A DNA stretch of 10,067 bases, taken from Planctomycetes bacterium GWF2_50_10 (GTDB lineage Bacteria; Planctomycetota; Phycisphaerae; Sedimentisphaerales; GWF2-50-10). Where the stretch lies: assembly GCA_001824635.1 (NCBI GenBank), contig MHYB01000079.1:34475-44541 (forward strand), read 5' to 3'. A program made the translations under genes and the position numbers. Positions 1 through 6,595 of the stretch are shown here, in pieces (positions within the stretch are counted from its first letter, which is position 1; each line of letters begins with the position of its first letter). Below the pieces are notes generated by a model. The model saw nothing but the letters and a program-made list of their open reading frames with translations. It made no database searches and was not told the DNA's origin.

Positions 1-1103
1 TTAATGATTTCGATGGCCTTATTGAGCTTGGCGGTTGGAATACGGGTATTGGCCTGCTTGAAAAGCTCGATTGACAAATCGAGAACACTTTGAACATTCC
101 TCGCTTCCGATGCCGTCGTAAAGGCTATTGGGCAATATTTCAGACTTGGGAAAACCTTTCCCAGGTACTCTGCGTAATCATCCGACGACGCCTGGTTCTT
201 TGCCAAATCCCATTTGTTGACCACAAGGATAGTGGGTTTATATTCCTCACCGATAAGCTGGCCAAGTTTTTTGTCTGGCTGCGAAATTGGAGTCGTGGCA
301 TCCATCAGGAACAATATGGCATCTGCTCGCTTTACAGCACGCTGGGCACGAGAATAGCTGTAAAATTCGATGCTGTCGGCGAGCTTGCTTTTTTTACGAA
401 CTCCGGCTGTGTCTACTATGATGATAGTTTTGCCGTCTTTTTCAAACCTAACATCAATGGAATCGCGGGTTGTGCCCGGTACCTCGCTTACAATGACGCG
501 GTCTTCGCCCACAATCGCGTTTGTAAGGGTGCTCTTGCCTGCATTGCGTTTGCCCACGATGGCCACGCGCATTATTGCCTGGCGAGGTTTCTCGCTCGGC
601 GGCAGATGAGCAAGCCTTTCAAGGATCTTTTCCTTAAGCACTCGGTGGTTCACATTATTAGCCGCTGAGACGCACACAGGCTCACCGAACCCGAGTCTAT
701 TAAATTCGCCTGCTGCCGGAAAGAGTTTCACTTCGTCAGCTTTATTGGCTACGCACATTATATTGAGGTTTTCCTTGCGAAGCATCTCCGCTATCCGGAC
801 ATCCAGCGGCACAATTCCATCGCGGACATCTACAACAAAAAGCACCAGATCAGCCAGTTCTATTGCCTGGAATATTTGGCGGGAAATATGTTCACCAAGG
901 TCGTCACGGTCCACAATACCGTAGCCGCCGGTATCGATCAGCTCAAAATAGCGGTCCCCGACGTTGATGATCGTGCTTACGCGGTCGCGCGTAACGCCAG
1001 CTGTCGGCTCGACAATGCTTATCATTTCCCCCGCAAGGGCGTTAAGCAGCGAGCTTTTGCCGACATTGGGTCTTCCTATTATCGCGACTACCGGTAATGC
1101 CAT
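1..1103 (-). CDS. der: Ribosome-assembly GTPase Der (EngA), C-terminus cut by the window edge
   Basis: Der is an essential GTPase with two tandem G domains that helps mature the 50S ribosomal subunit. Reading the minus strand from the ATG at 1103-1101 gives 367 residues before the left edge. Domain 1 shows P-loop GRPNVGKS (residues 10-17), VTRDR, DTGG and NKAD. Domain 2 starts near residue 178 with P-loop GKRNAGKS (184-191), then PGTTRDS, DTAGVRKK and NKWD (296-299). Family members are usually about 435-490 residues, so roughly the C-terminal KH-like domain is missing from view. The start is supported by a GAAGG Shine-Dalgarno at 1111-1115, 7 nt upstream, and by a promoter just beyond it. The second P-loop departs from the usual GRPNVGKS, and the domain-2 G5 region reads TTAS where SA is usual. 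Identity is not in doubt; this would be a typical full-length gene if the window extended further. Confidence 0.97.
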   Translation of the reverse strand, partial: MALPVVAIIGRPNVGKSSLLNALAGEMISIVEPTAGVTRDRVSTIINVGDRYFELIDTGGYGIVDRDDLGEHISRQIFQAIELADLVLFVVDVRDGIVPLDVRIAEMLRKENLNIMCVANKADEVKLFPAAGEFNRLGFGEPVCVSAANNVNHRVLKEKILERLAHLPPSEKPRQAIMRVAIVGKRNAGKSTLTNAIVGEDRVIVSEVPGTTRDSIDVRFEKDGKTIIIVDTAGVRKKSKLADSIEFYSYSRAQRAVKRADAILFLMDATTPISQPDKKLGQLIGEEYKPTILVVNKWDLAKNQASSDDYAEYLGKVFPSLKYCPIAFTTASEARNVQSVLDLSIELFKQANTRIPTAKLNKAIEII

Positions 1104-1132
1104 TTAATATCCTTCATGTAAATAATCGCGGC

Positions 1133-1160
1133 ATTATACCCTAATTTGACAAAAATTCAA
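1133..1160 (-). promoter_or_regulatory. Sigma70-type promoter of der
   Basis: On the minus strand a -35 TTGAAT (1160-1155) and a perfect -10 TATAAT (1138-1133) are separated by 16 bp. Transcription would start near 1126, leaving a leader of about 23 nt that contains the GAAGG ribosome-binding site. The match and its position make this a convincing promoter, although no start site has been measured. Confidence 0.75.
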
Positions 1161-1181
1161 ATATAGTTATTGTTTACCAGC

Positions 1182-1202
1182 CCCGCCGATGGCAATCGGG
1201 GG
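1182..1202. repeat. Small hairpin in the der/tex divergent spacer
   Basis: CCGAT (1186-1190) and ATCGG (1195-1199) form a perfect 5-bp stem around loop GGCA. Past a bulged G at 1185, CCC (1182-1184) can pair with GGG (1200-1202). No T-tract follows on either strand, so it does not look like an intrinsic terminator. Its role is unknown. The rest of the 226-bp spacer holds the two promoter candidates and nothing else I recognise. Confidence 0.35.
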
Positions 1203-1250
1203 TTGTACGCCATATATACATTGAAATCTTAAACAACTTGAGTTCCACGC

Positions 1251-1277
1251 TTGAAAAACCGCGCCCGGCGCTATATT
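1251..1277 (+). promoter_or_regulatory. Candidate promoter of tex
   Basis: TTGAAA (1251-1256) and TATATT (1272-1277) are good hexamers but are only 15 bp apart, shorter than the preferred 17. It is the best plus-strand candidate upstream of tex; transcription would begin near 1284, giving a leader of about 45 nt. The spacing keeps this tentative. Confidence 0.35.
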
Positions 1278-1329
1278 GTGGGCTTTTTGTCGTTTTAATT
1301 CTGAATAATGGATTGGAAAAACTCTTTTT

Positions 1330-3606
1330 ATGAATGAATTGCACATAATAAAAGTAGCCGCCGAGCTAAACATTAAAGTCAAACAAGTCGAAGCCACCGC
1401 CGCTATGCTCGCCGATGGTGATACCGTCCCTTTTATCGCCCGCTACCGCAAGGAAGCCACAGGCCTCCTTGACGAAGTCGCAATAACCGCCATCCGCGAC
1501 CGCATGGCTCAATTAAAGGAACTCGACGACCGCAGAGCCGCAATAATCGCCTCCCTCCAGGAACGCAATCTCCTCACGGATGAACTAAAGGAAAAGATAG
1601 AAAACGCCCTGACTCTGGCTGTGCTGGAAGATATTTATCTTCCTTTCCGCCCAAAACGCCGCACCCGGGCAACAATTGCGAAAGAAAAAGGCCTCGAACC
1701 GTTGGCCACGTTCATCTTCGCACAGGACCCGCTGGCAAACCCCATTACTGAGTCGGCCAAGTACCTTGACAAGGAAAAAGGCGTCGAAACAGCCGAAGAT
1801 GCCTTAGCTGGTGCTCGCGATATAATCGCCGAATGGGTAAACGAAGACCAAACAGCCCGTGCGCGAACTCGCGAACTCTTCTTCAAAGAAGCCTCCTTCG
1901 TCTGCAAAGTAATCTCCGGCAAGGAAGAAGAAGGCGTCAAATACAAGAATTATTACGACTGGTCGGAACCCGTCGCCACAGCCCCTTCGCACCGGGTTCT
2001 TGCAATGCGCCGCGGCGAAAAAGAAACTTTCCTCACCCTCCGCGTCATCGCCCCCGAAGACCAGGCCCTGCGAATTCTCGAATCGCTGTTTGTAAAAAAC
2101 GCCGCCCCTTGCGCCCAGCACGTCAAGACCGCCGTCGAAGACTGCTACAAACGCCTCCTTAGCCCCTCGATGGAAACCGAGATACGTCTTGCGACAAAGC
2201 AAAAGGCCGATGTAGACGCGATCAAAGTATTCACTGAAAATCTTCGCCAGCTCCTCCTTGCCTCGCCTCTTGGCCAGAAGAATGTCCTCGCCATCGACCC
2301 CGGCTTCCGCACCGGCTGCAAAGTAGTGTGCCTCGACCGCCAGGGCAAGCTGCTCCACAATGACGTTATCTACCCCACGCTTTCCGATAAACCCAGCCCC
2401 AATGACGCCGCCAAGATACTGGCCTTATGCCAGCGTTTTAATATTGAAGCCATCGCCATCGGCAACGGCACCGCCTCCCGCGAAACCGAGACATTCGTCC
2501 GCTCCATAGGCCTGCCCGCCTCCATCGCCGTCGTCATGGTCAACGAATCCGGCGCATCCGTGTATTCCGCCTCGGATGTCGCCCGTGAAGAATTCCCCGA
2601 TTGCGATGTAACCGTCCGCGGCTCCGTCTCCATCGGCCGCCGCCTTATGGACCCGCTCGCCGAGCTTGTAAAGATTGACCCAAAATCCATCGGCGTTGGC
2701 CAATACCAGCACGATGTCGATCAGGTCATGCTCAAAACCTCACTTGACGACACCGTCGTCTCCTGCGTCAACAGCGTCGGTGTTGAAGTCAACACCGCCT
2801 CAAAACAGTTGCTCACCTATGTATCGGGACTTGGCCCCACACTCGCTCAAAACATAATCAATTACCGCAACGAGAATGGCCCATTCAGTTCACGCCAGGA
2901 CCTTACAAACGTGCCTCGCCTCGGAGCAAAAGCATTTCAGCAGGCCGCCGGCTTTCTTCGTATCCGCGAAGGCGCAAACCCGCTCGACACCTCCGCCGTT
3001 CACCCCGAAAGCTACCCCATCGTCGACCGCATGGCCAAAGACCTCAACTGCGCCGTATCCGACCTGATGAAAAACGACGACCTTCGCCGCAAGATAGACC
3101 TGCACAAATACGTCTGTGAAACAGTAGGCCTGCCCACCCTCACCGACATCATGTCCGAACTTGCAAAACCAGGCCGCGACCCGCGAAAAGGTTTCGAACA
3201 ATTCCAGTTTGCCCAGGGCGTCGAAAAATTGCAGGACCTAAAACCCGGCCTAAAACTCCCCGGCATCGTTACAAATATTACCGCCTTCGGCTGTTTTGTA
3301 GATATCGGCGTCCACCAGGATGGCCTCGTCCACATATCCCAGCTGTCCAACAACTTCGTCAAGGACCCAAATGAAGTCGTCAAGGTGCACCAAAAGGTAA
3401 CCGTCTGGGTAGCCGAAGTGGATATAGCCCGCAAACGCATTGGATTAACTATGAAAGGTGATCCGACCGCCGGGCCCGCCGAAAAGCCACCCGAACCCAG
3501 ACGCGAGCCTGCCAAAAAGCCCGCCCCGAAGGATAATCCCAGGCCCGCGCCGCAGCCTCCAAAATCAGGCAAACTGGCCGACCAGTTAAAACTTGGCTGG
3601 AACTAA
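1330..3606 (+). CDS. tex: Tex family transcription accessory / RNA-binding protein
   Basis: Tex is a conserved cytoplasmic nucleic-acid-binding protein linked to transcription and RNA metabolism; its exact role varies between species. The 758-residue product is close to family length (E. coli about 770). It opens with the typical Tex N-terminal region, including TVPFIARYRKEATG (about residues 32-45). A YqgF/RNase H-like domain follows from about 318 (VLAIDPGFRTGCK), then helix-hairpin-helix repeats at about 495-545 (YVSGLGPTLAQNI, NVPRLGAKAFQQ). An S1 RNA-binding domain lies at about 640-712 (GIVTNITAFGCFVDIG, DGLVHISQLS). The last 45 or so residues form a Pro/Lys/Arg-rich tail, probably disordered. 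The ATG at 1330 fits the family N-terminus, but the only purine-rich sequence (GGA at 1315-1317) is 12 nt away, so Shine-Dalgarno help is weak. rho follows 48 bp downstream on the same strand, so co-transcription is likely. Confidence 0.97.
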   Translation: MNELHIIKVAAELNIKVKQVEATAAMLADGDTVPFIARYRKEATGLLDEVAITAIRDRMAQLKELDDRRAAIIASLQERNLLTDELKEKIENALTLAVLEDIYLPFRPKRRTRATIAKEKGLEPLATFIFAQDPLANPITESAKYLDKEKGVETAEDALAGARDIIAEWVNEDQTARARTRELFFKEASFVCKVISGKEEEGVKYKNYYDWSEPVATAPSHRVLAMRRGEKETFLTLRVIAPEDQALRILESLFVKNAAPCAQHVKTAVEDCYKRLLSPSMETEIRLATKQKADVDAIKVFTENLRQLLLASPLGQKNVLAIDPGFRTGCKVVCLDRQGKLLHNDVIYPTLSDKPSPNDAAKILALCQRFNIEAIAIGNGTASRETETFVRSIGLPASIAVVMVNESGASVYSASDVAREEFPDCDVTVRGSVSIGRRLMDPLAELVKIDPKSIGVGQYQHDVDQVMLKTSLDDTVVSCVNSVGVEVNTASKQLLTYVSGLGPTLAQNIINYRNENGPFSSRQDLTNVPRLGAKAFQQAAGFLRIREGANPLDTSAVHPESYPIVDRMAKDLNCAVSDLMKNDDLRRKIDLHKYVCETVGLPTLTDIMSELAKPGRDPRKGFEQFQFAQGVEKLQDLKPGLKLPGIVTNITAFGCFVDIGVHQDGLVHISQLSNNFVKDPNEVVKVHQKVTVWVAEVDIARKRIGLTMKGDPTAGPAEKPPEPRREPAKKPAPKDNPRPAPQPPKSGKLADQLKLGWN

Positions 3607-3654
3607 AAGACATTTTGTGTTACCTTGTGGAAAATCTTTTTTAATTGGTGAAAA

Positions 3655-4755
3655 ATGCCCGATACCATCAGCGGCGTTATAAAAAAAACTCCAAAAGGTA
3701 ATTTCGTCCTTCGCGACCCGGCCCGCTCGTTCAAAACTGCTGGCAAGGACGTGATAGTACCTTTCCATATCTACCGAAAGTTCTCGCTCATCGAAGGCGC
3801 AACCGTAACCGGTGCAATTCGCAGCGACAAAGGACTAAACCTTCTCGACAGCGTCGACACCGTCTGCGGCCTTACCCCAGAGCAGTTCAAAAACCGCACG
3901 GGCTATCAGGATCTCACCGCTGTGCCGCCGCATGAACGGTTCAATCTTGAAAAGTCCGGCCTAATAGCCATGCGCATAGTTGATCTCATCGCCCCCATCG
4001 GCAAAGGAACTCGCGGCCTGATCGTCTCGCCCCCCAAGGCAGGCAAAACAACAATGCTCGCACAAATCGCCCAGGCCATTACCATTGATGACCCCTCAAC
4101 ACAGGTGATAATATTTCTAATAGATGAACGCCCTGAAGAGGTCACCCACTTCAAACGCACCGTCCCCGGCGTAACCGTTGTGGCCTCATCGATAGACCAG
4201 AGCATCGACGAACATATTGAGCTTGCCGAAGTGCTGCTGGCTTATATAAAGGCGCACCTCGAATCCGGCCTTAATGTAGTTGTGCTCGTCGATTCGATAA
4301 CTCGTATGGGCAGGGCTTTTAACCGCAAAGGCACCGGCACAGGACGTATAATGTCCGGCGGCCTCGAAGCAGGCGCACTGGAAATTCCCCGCAGGTTCCT
4401 CGGCATGGCCAGAAAGATCGAAAATGGCGGATCGGTTACGATTATCGCAACCGCGTTAATAGACACCGGTTCAAGAATGGATCAGCTTATTTTTGAAGAA
4501 TTCAAAGGCACTGGCAACAGCGAGATCATGCTCTCAAGGCAGCTCGCCGAACGCCGCATATTCCCCGCTATCGATATTCCCGCATCCGGCACACGCATGG
4601 ATGAAGCCCTTTACGGCAAAACTAATTCAACAAAGCTGCATAACCTTCGCAAGGCCCTGGCCAACCACAACCCCGCCGAAGCCATAGACACAATAACAAA
4701 GATCTGTCAAAAATATTCCAGCAACGCCGAATTGTTGAGAATCCTGCCCGGCTAA
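3655..4755 (+). CDS. rho: Transcription termination factor Rho, short form without the N-terminal helical subdomain
   Basis: Rho is a hexameric ATP-dependent RNA translocase that ends transcription. The 366-residue product has the full motor: P-loop PPKAGKTT (126-133), LIDERPEEV, Walker B VVVLVDSITR (D213), the Q-loop region (RIMSGGLEAGAL), TALIDTGSRMD, EEFKGTGN, and the arginine finger in SGTRMDE (R314, equivalent to E. coli R366). E. coli Rho has 419 residues; the shortage is all at the N-terminus. The Rho_N helical subdomain is absent and the protein begins at the cold-shock-like domain. The start is firm: an in-frame TGA at 3649-3651 lies just before the ATG, and tex ends 48 bp upstream, so no N-terminal extension is possible without a frameshift. 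In the RNA-binding motif, E. coli GFGFLR (F62, F64) aligns with GNFVLR (N16, V18). The RBS is weak (GGTG, 4 nt before ATG). No intrinsic terminator follows. Confidence 0.97.
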   Translation: MPDTISGVIKKTPKGNFVLRDPARSFKTAGKDVIVPFHIYRKFSLIEGATVTGAIRSDKGLNLLDSVDTVCGLTPEQFKNRTGYQDLTAVPPHERFNLEKSGLIAMRIVDLIAPIGKGTRGLIVSPPKAGKTTMLAQIAQAITIDDPSTQVIIFLIDERPEEVTHFKRTVPGVTVVASSIDQSIDEHIELAEVLLAYIKAHLESGLNVVVLVDSITRMGRAFNRKGTGTGRIMSGGLEAGALEIPRRFLGMARKIENGGSVTIIATALIDTGSRMDQLIFEEFKGTGNSEIMLSRQLAERRIFPAIDIPASGTRMDEALYGKTNSTKLHNLRKALANHNPAEAIDTITKICQKYSSNAELLRILPG

Positions 4756-4760
4756 ACCAC

Positions 4761-5813
4761 TCACGCTGGCTGAAGGATATGAACGCGATTCTTGCCCGCT
4801 TGTTTAGCGATGTACAGTGCTTCATCGCTTTGTGAAGTTATATCTTCGGGACAGAACGAACCGTCATACTGGCCCACTCCCGCGCTGATTGATAGCGTTA
4901 TCGACTGGTCATCATATAACACCGGCGACGACGCCACGTTGTCAACCATGCGCTGCGCAACATTCACCGCATCAGCCAGTGATGTATTTGGCAGTATCAC
5001 CGCGAATTCATCTCCGCCGTAGCGAGCTGCCGTATCAACGTTTCGAATGCACTCGCTCACGCGTCGGCTGATGGTCCTTATCGCCAGGTCTCCGCCGCGA
5101 TGGCCGAAGCTGTCGTTGATCTTTTTAAGTCCGTCCACGTCTATCATGATGAGTGATATATAGCCGCCATAACGATGATTGCGTTTTAATTCGCGTTCGA
5201 GCGTTTCGTAAAATGTGCGGTGATTTGCCAGCCCTGTCAACCCGTCCGTCTGGGCCTGCCGCTGCATACGTTCAAAAAGCTTTATATTTCCGATCGATGC
5301 GCCCAGGAGCTGCCGAAACAGTTCTATTATCGCGACATCATCGCAGGAAAACGCCGTATGCGATGTCTTTTCCGAAATATTAAGTACGCCTTCCACCCGC
5401 CCCTGGCAGATCAGTGGCGCGATTATACAGCTGTTATTTGAATAATTCTCAGAAAAACGCCGCTGGGATTTTTTTATCACTGGCTTTCGATGCGTATCGA
5501 TATCACTTATCAGCAGAAGCTCTTTTGAGCGTATAGCCATCACCATCGGCGATGGCGGATTGGCGTTGAGCGATACAATATGATTGATAAGGAATGGGTG
5601 ATTATTTTTCTGCAGGTGCAGTATATCCGAAGCCTCATCCAGGATATATAGCGAGGCCCGGTTCGCTTCTATGAGTTTTGGTATATCGCCCACGCATATA
5701 TCAGCAATACGGTCTATATCCAGGCAGTTAATCTGCTGGGCCAGGGGCGTAATGTGCTCAAGCCGGCAAAACGCCGTACTGCACGATGAATTTTTTGTAT
5801 ATGCTGCTTCCAT
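4761..5813 (-). CDS. GAF-GGDEF diguanylate cyclase
   Basis: The protein should make cyclic di-GMP from two GTP under control of an N-terminal sensor. It has 350 residues, no signal peptide and no membrane segment, so it is predicted to be cytoplasmic. Residues about 20-175 look like a GAF domain (hydrophobic strands around ASLYILD and GVLNISEK); the ligand cannot be read from the sequence. The GGDEF domain runs from TDGLTGLANH (189) to the end. Catalytic features are intact: metal ligand D225 in IMIDVDG, the signature GGDEF at 266-270, and an RxxD inhibitory site (RNVD, 257-260) exactly five residues upstream. It is therefore probably active and subject to product inhibition. The gene converges on rho with a 5-bp gap and is divergent from the FAS1 lipoprotein gene. 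No Shine-Dalgarno precedes the ATG at 5813. The domain assignment is secure, the biological output unknown. Confidence 0.93.
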   Translation of the reverse strand: MEAAYTKNSSCSTAFCRLEHITPLAQQINCLDIDRIADICVGDIPKLIEANRASLYILDEASDILHLQKNNHPFLINHIVSLNANPPSPMVMAIRSKELLLISDIDTHRKPVIKKSQRRFSENYSNNSCIIAPLICQGRVEGVLNISEKTSHTAFSCDDVAIIELFRQLLGASIGNIKLFERMQRQAQTDGLTGLANHRTFYETLERELKRNHRYGGYISLIMIDVDGLKKINDSFGHRGGDLAIRTISRRVSECIRNVDTAARYGGDEFAVILPNTSLADAVNVAQRMVDNVASSPVLYDDQSITLSISAGVGQYDGSFCPEDITSQSDEALYIAKQAGKNRVHILQPA

Positions 5814-5820
5814 ATTAAAT

Positions 5821-5834
5821 ATCTATGCATAGAT
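5821..5834. promoter_or_regulatory. Perfect 14-bp palindrome just upstream of the diguanylate cyclase gene
   Basis: ATCTATGCATAGAT is its own reverse complement and lies 7 bp upstream of the cyclase ATG. On the minus strand it sits directly downstream of GATAAT (5838-5833), a possible -10 element with no convincing -35. If that -10 is used, transcription would start inside the palindrome, a natural place for a repressor operator. The palindrome is seen directly; operator function is inference. Confidence 0.4.
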
Positions 5835-5942
5835 TATCGGATTTTTTTCGGTGTGAGTTTTGCTAAAACGACGCGATTTGATAAACGTACTATAAATAGA
5901 TTTGCATTGCATGTCCGATAAAAATAGAATCGCGTTATCAAA
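5834..5942. repeat. Two interleaved inverted repeats with TTATC/GATAA cores
   Basis: TTATCGGA (5834-5841) has its exact reverse complement TCCGATAA at 5914-5921. TTTGATAA (5877-5884) has its reverse complement TTATCAAA at 5935-5942. All four 8-mers contain TTATC or GATAA, and the second pair brackets the FAS1-gene promoter. They could be binding sites for a regulator shared by the divergent genes, or chance in AT-rich DNA. Confidence 0.35.
5902..5930 (+). promoter_or_regulatory. Sigma70-type promoter of the FAS1 lipoprotein gene
   Basis: TTGCAT (5902-5907) and TAGAAT (5925-5930) are separated by exactly 17 bp. Predicted transcription start is near 5937, giving a leader of about 26 nt that includes the strong ribosome-binding site. 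Confidence 0.6.
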
Positions 5943-5951
5943 CACACTAGA

Positions 5952-5958
5952 AAGGGGG
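5952..5958 (+). promoter_or_regulatory. Strong ribosome-binding site of the FAS1 lipoprotein gene
   Basis: AAGGGGG lies 4 nt before the ATG at 5963. It is the most G-rich Shine-Dalgarno in the window and fixes the start codon; most neighbours have weak or no such site, suggesting this gene is well translated. Confidence 0.7.
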
Positions 5959-5962
5959 TCTT

Positions 5963-6502
5963 ATGAGAATGATGATGTTGATCGTAATGGGCGCCGGCAT
6001 CCTTATGTTGCCTGGTTGCAAAACCGAGGAGATCGAGGTGGTTCCGGTTGATGTCGAGAACCAGCGGATACTGGAGAACCAGAACATTGTGCAGATTGCC
6101 GATACCTCGGCCGAGTTCACGACATTTGCCAAGCTTATCGATGCCGCTGGTCTGCGGGATACGCTTTCAGCTTCCGGGCCGTACACTGTCTTTGCGCCAA
6201 CTGATGACGCCTTTGACAGGCTCGGCAAGGAAAAACTCGACAACCTGATGAAGCCCGAAAACCAGCAGCAGCTCCGCGACATTCTTACATATCATGTCGT
6301 GAGTGGGAAACTCAAGGCTGCGGATGTAATGCGATCTGACAATCTTACCACGCTTAATGGCAAGATGCTCGGCGTCCACACCGTTGGCACAAAGGTGATG
6401 GTAGATAACGCCGATGTGATCCAGACCGATGTCATTGCCAACAACGGCGTGATACATCCGATAGACACGGTACTCATGCCAAAGGATGTTAAGAATTTCT
6501 GA
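5963..6502 (+). CDS. FAS1 (fasciclin) domain lipoprotein
   Basis: FAS1 domains mediate adhesion or protein and matrix binding, and bacterial versions are usually secreted or surface-anchored. The 179-residue product starts with a short hydrophobic signal (MRMMMLIVMGAGILM) ending in lipobox LPGC, with lipidated Cys19 followed by Lys, so it should be a membrane-anchored lipoprotein outside the cytoplasm. Residues about 40-177 make a single complete FAS1 domain: FTTFAKLIDAAGL, the H1 box YTVFAPTDDAFDRL, the ILTYHVVSGKL strand and the H2 box GVIHPIDTVLMP. There is no other domain. It is monocistronic, with its own promoter, a strong RBS and an intrinsic terminator 23 bp after the TGA. The partner it binds cannot be inferred; a link to biofilm through the divergent c-di-GMP enzyme is only a guess. 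Confidence 0.94.
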   Translation: MRMMMLIVMGAGILMLPGCKTEEIEVVPVDVENQRILENQNIVQIADTSAEFTTFAKLIDAAGLRDTLSASGPYTVFAPTDDAFDRLGKEKLDNLMKPENQQQLRDILTYHVVSGKLKAADVMRSDNLTTLNGKMLGVHTVGTKVMVDNADVIQTDVIANNGVIHPIDTVLMPKDVKNF

Positions 6503-6524
6503 TTAAGCGAATATAGAAACGGCA

Positions 6525-6551
6525 GGGGGGCACGCACGCCCCCCATTTTTT
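6525..6551 (+). terminator. Intrinsic terminator of the FAS1 lipoprotein gene
   Basis: A perfect 7-bp GC-only stem, GGGGGGC (6525-6531) with GCCCCCC (6538-6544), encloses loop ACGCAC and is followed by A and six T (6546-6551). It lies 23 bp after the stop codon and only 8 bp before the -35 box of rarA, so it insulates the two transcripts. Confidence 0.92.
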
Positions 6552-6558
6552 ACAGCGG

Positions 6559-6587
6559 TGGACACAGCATGCCATCGCTCGTATAAT
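6559..6587 (+). promoter_or_regulatory. Near-consensus promoter giving a probably leaderless rarA transcript
   Basis: TGGACA (6559-6564, one mismatch to TTGACA) and a perfect TATAAT (6582-6587) are spaced by 17 bp. Only 8 nt (gcacccct) separate the -10 from the rarA ATG, so transcription should begin at or within about two bases of A6596, the first purine at normal distance. There is no room for a Shine-Dalgarno and none is present. Confidence 0.75.
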
Positions 6588-6595
6588 GCACCCCT

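Noticed and set aside
90..668. Open frame of about 190 codons on the plus strand
   Set aside because: It lies wholly antisense to the unmistakable der reading frame and has no recognisable domain.
1265..1288. GCCC/GGGC followed by T5 upstream of tex as a terminator
   Set aside because: The stem is only 4 bp with a 13-nt loop, and it would sit between the tex promoter candidate and the gene.
1284..1309. TTGTCG and AATAAT as a promoter for tex
   Set aside because: The two hexamers are only 11 bp apart, too close for sigma70 recognition.
1804..2358. Long minus-strand open frame inside tex
   Set aside because: It is a shadow of the GC-biased tex codons; the tex frame shows continuous family motifs through the same stretch.
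3607..3654. A separate promoter for rho in the tex-rho gap
   Set aside because: No pair of hexamers at acceptable spacing was found in the 48 bp; read-through from tex is simpler.
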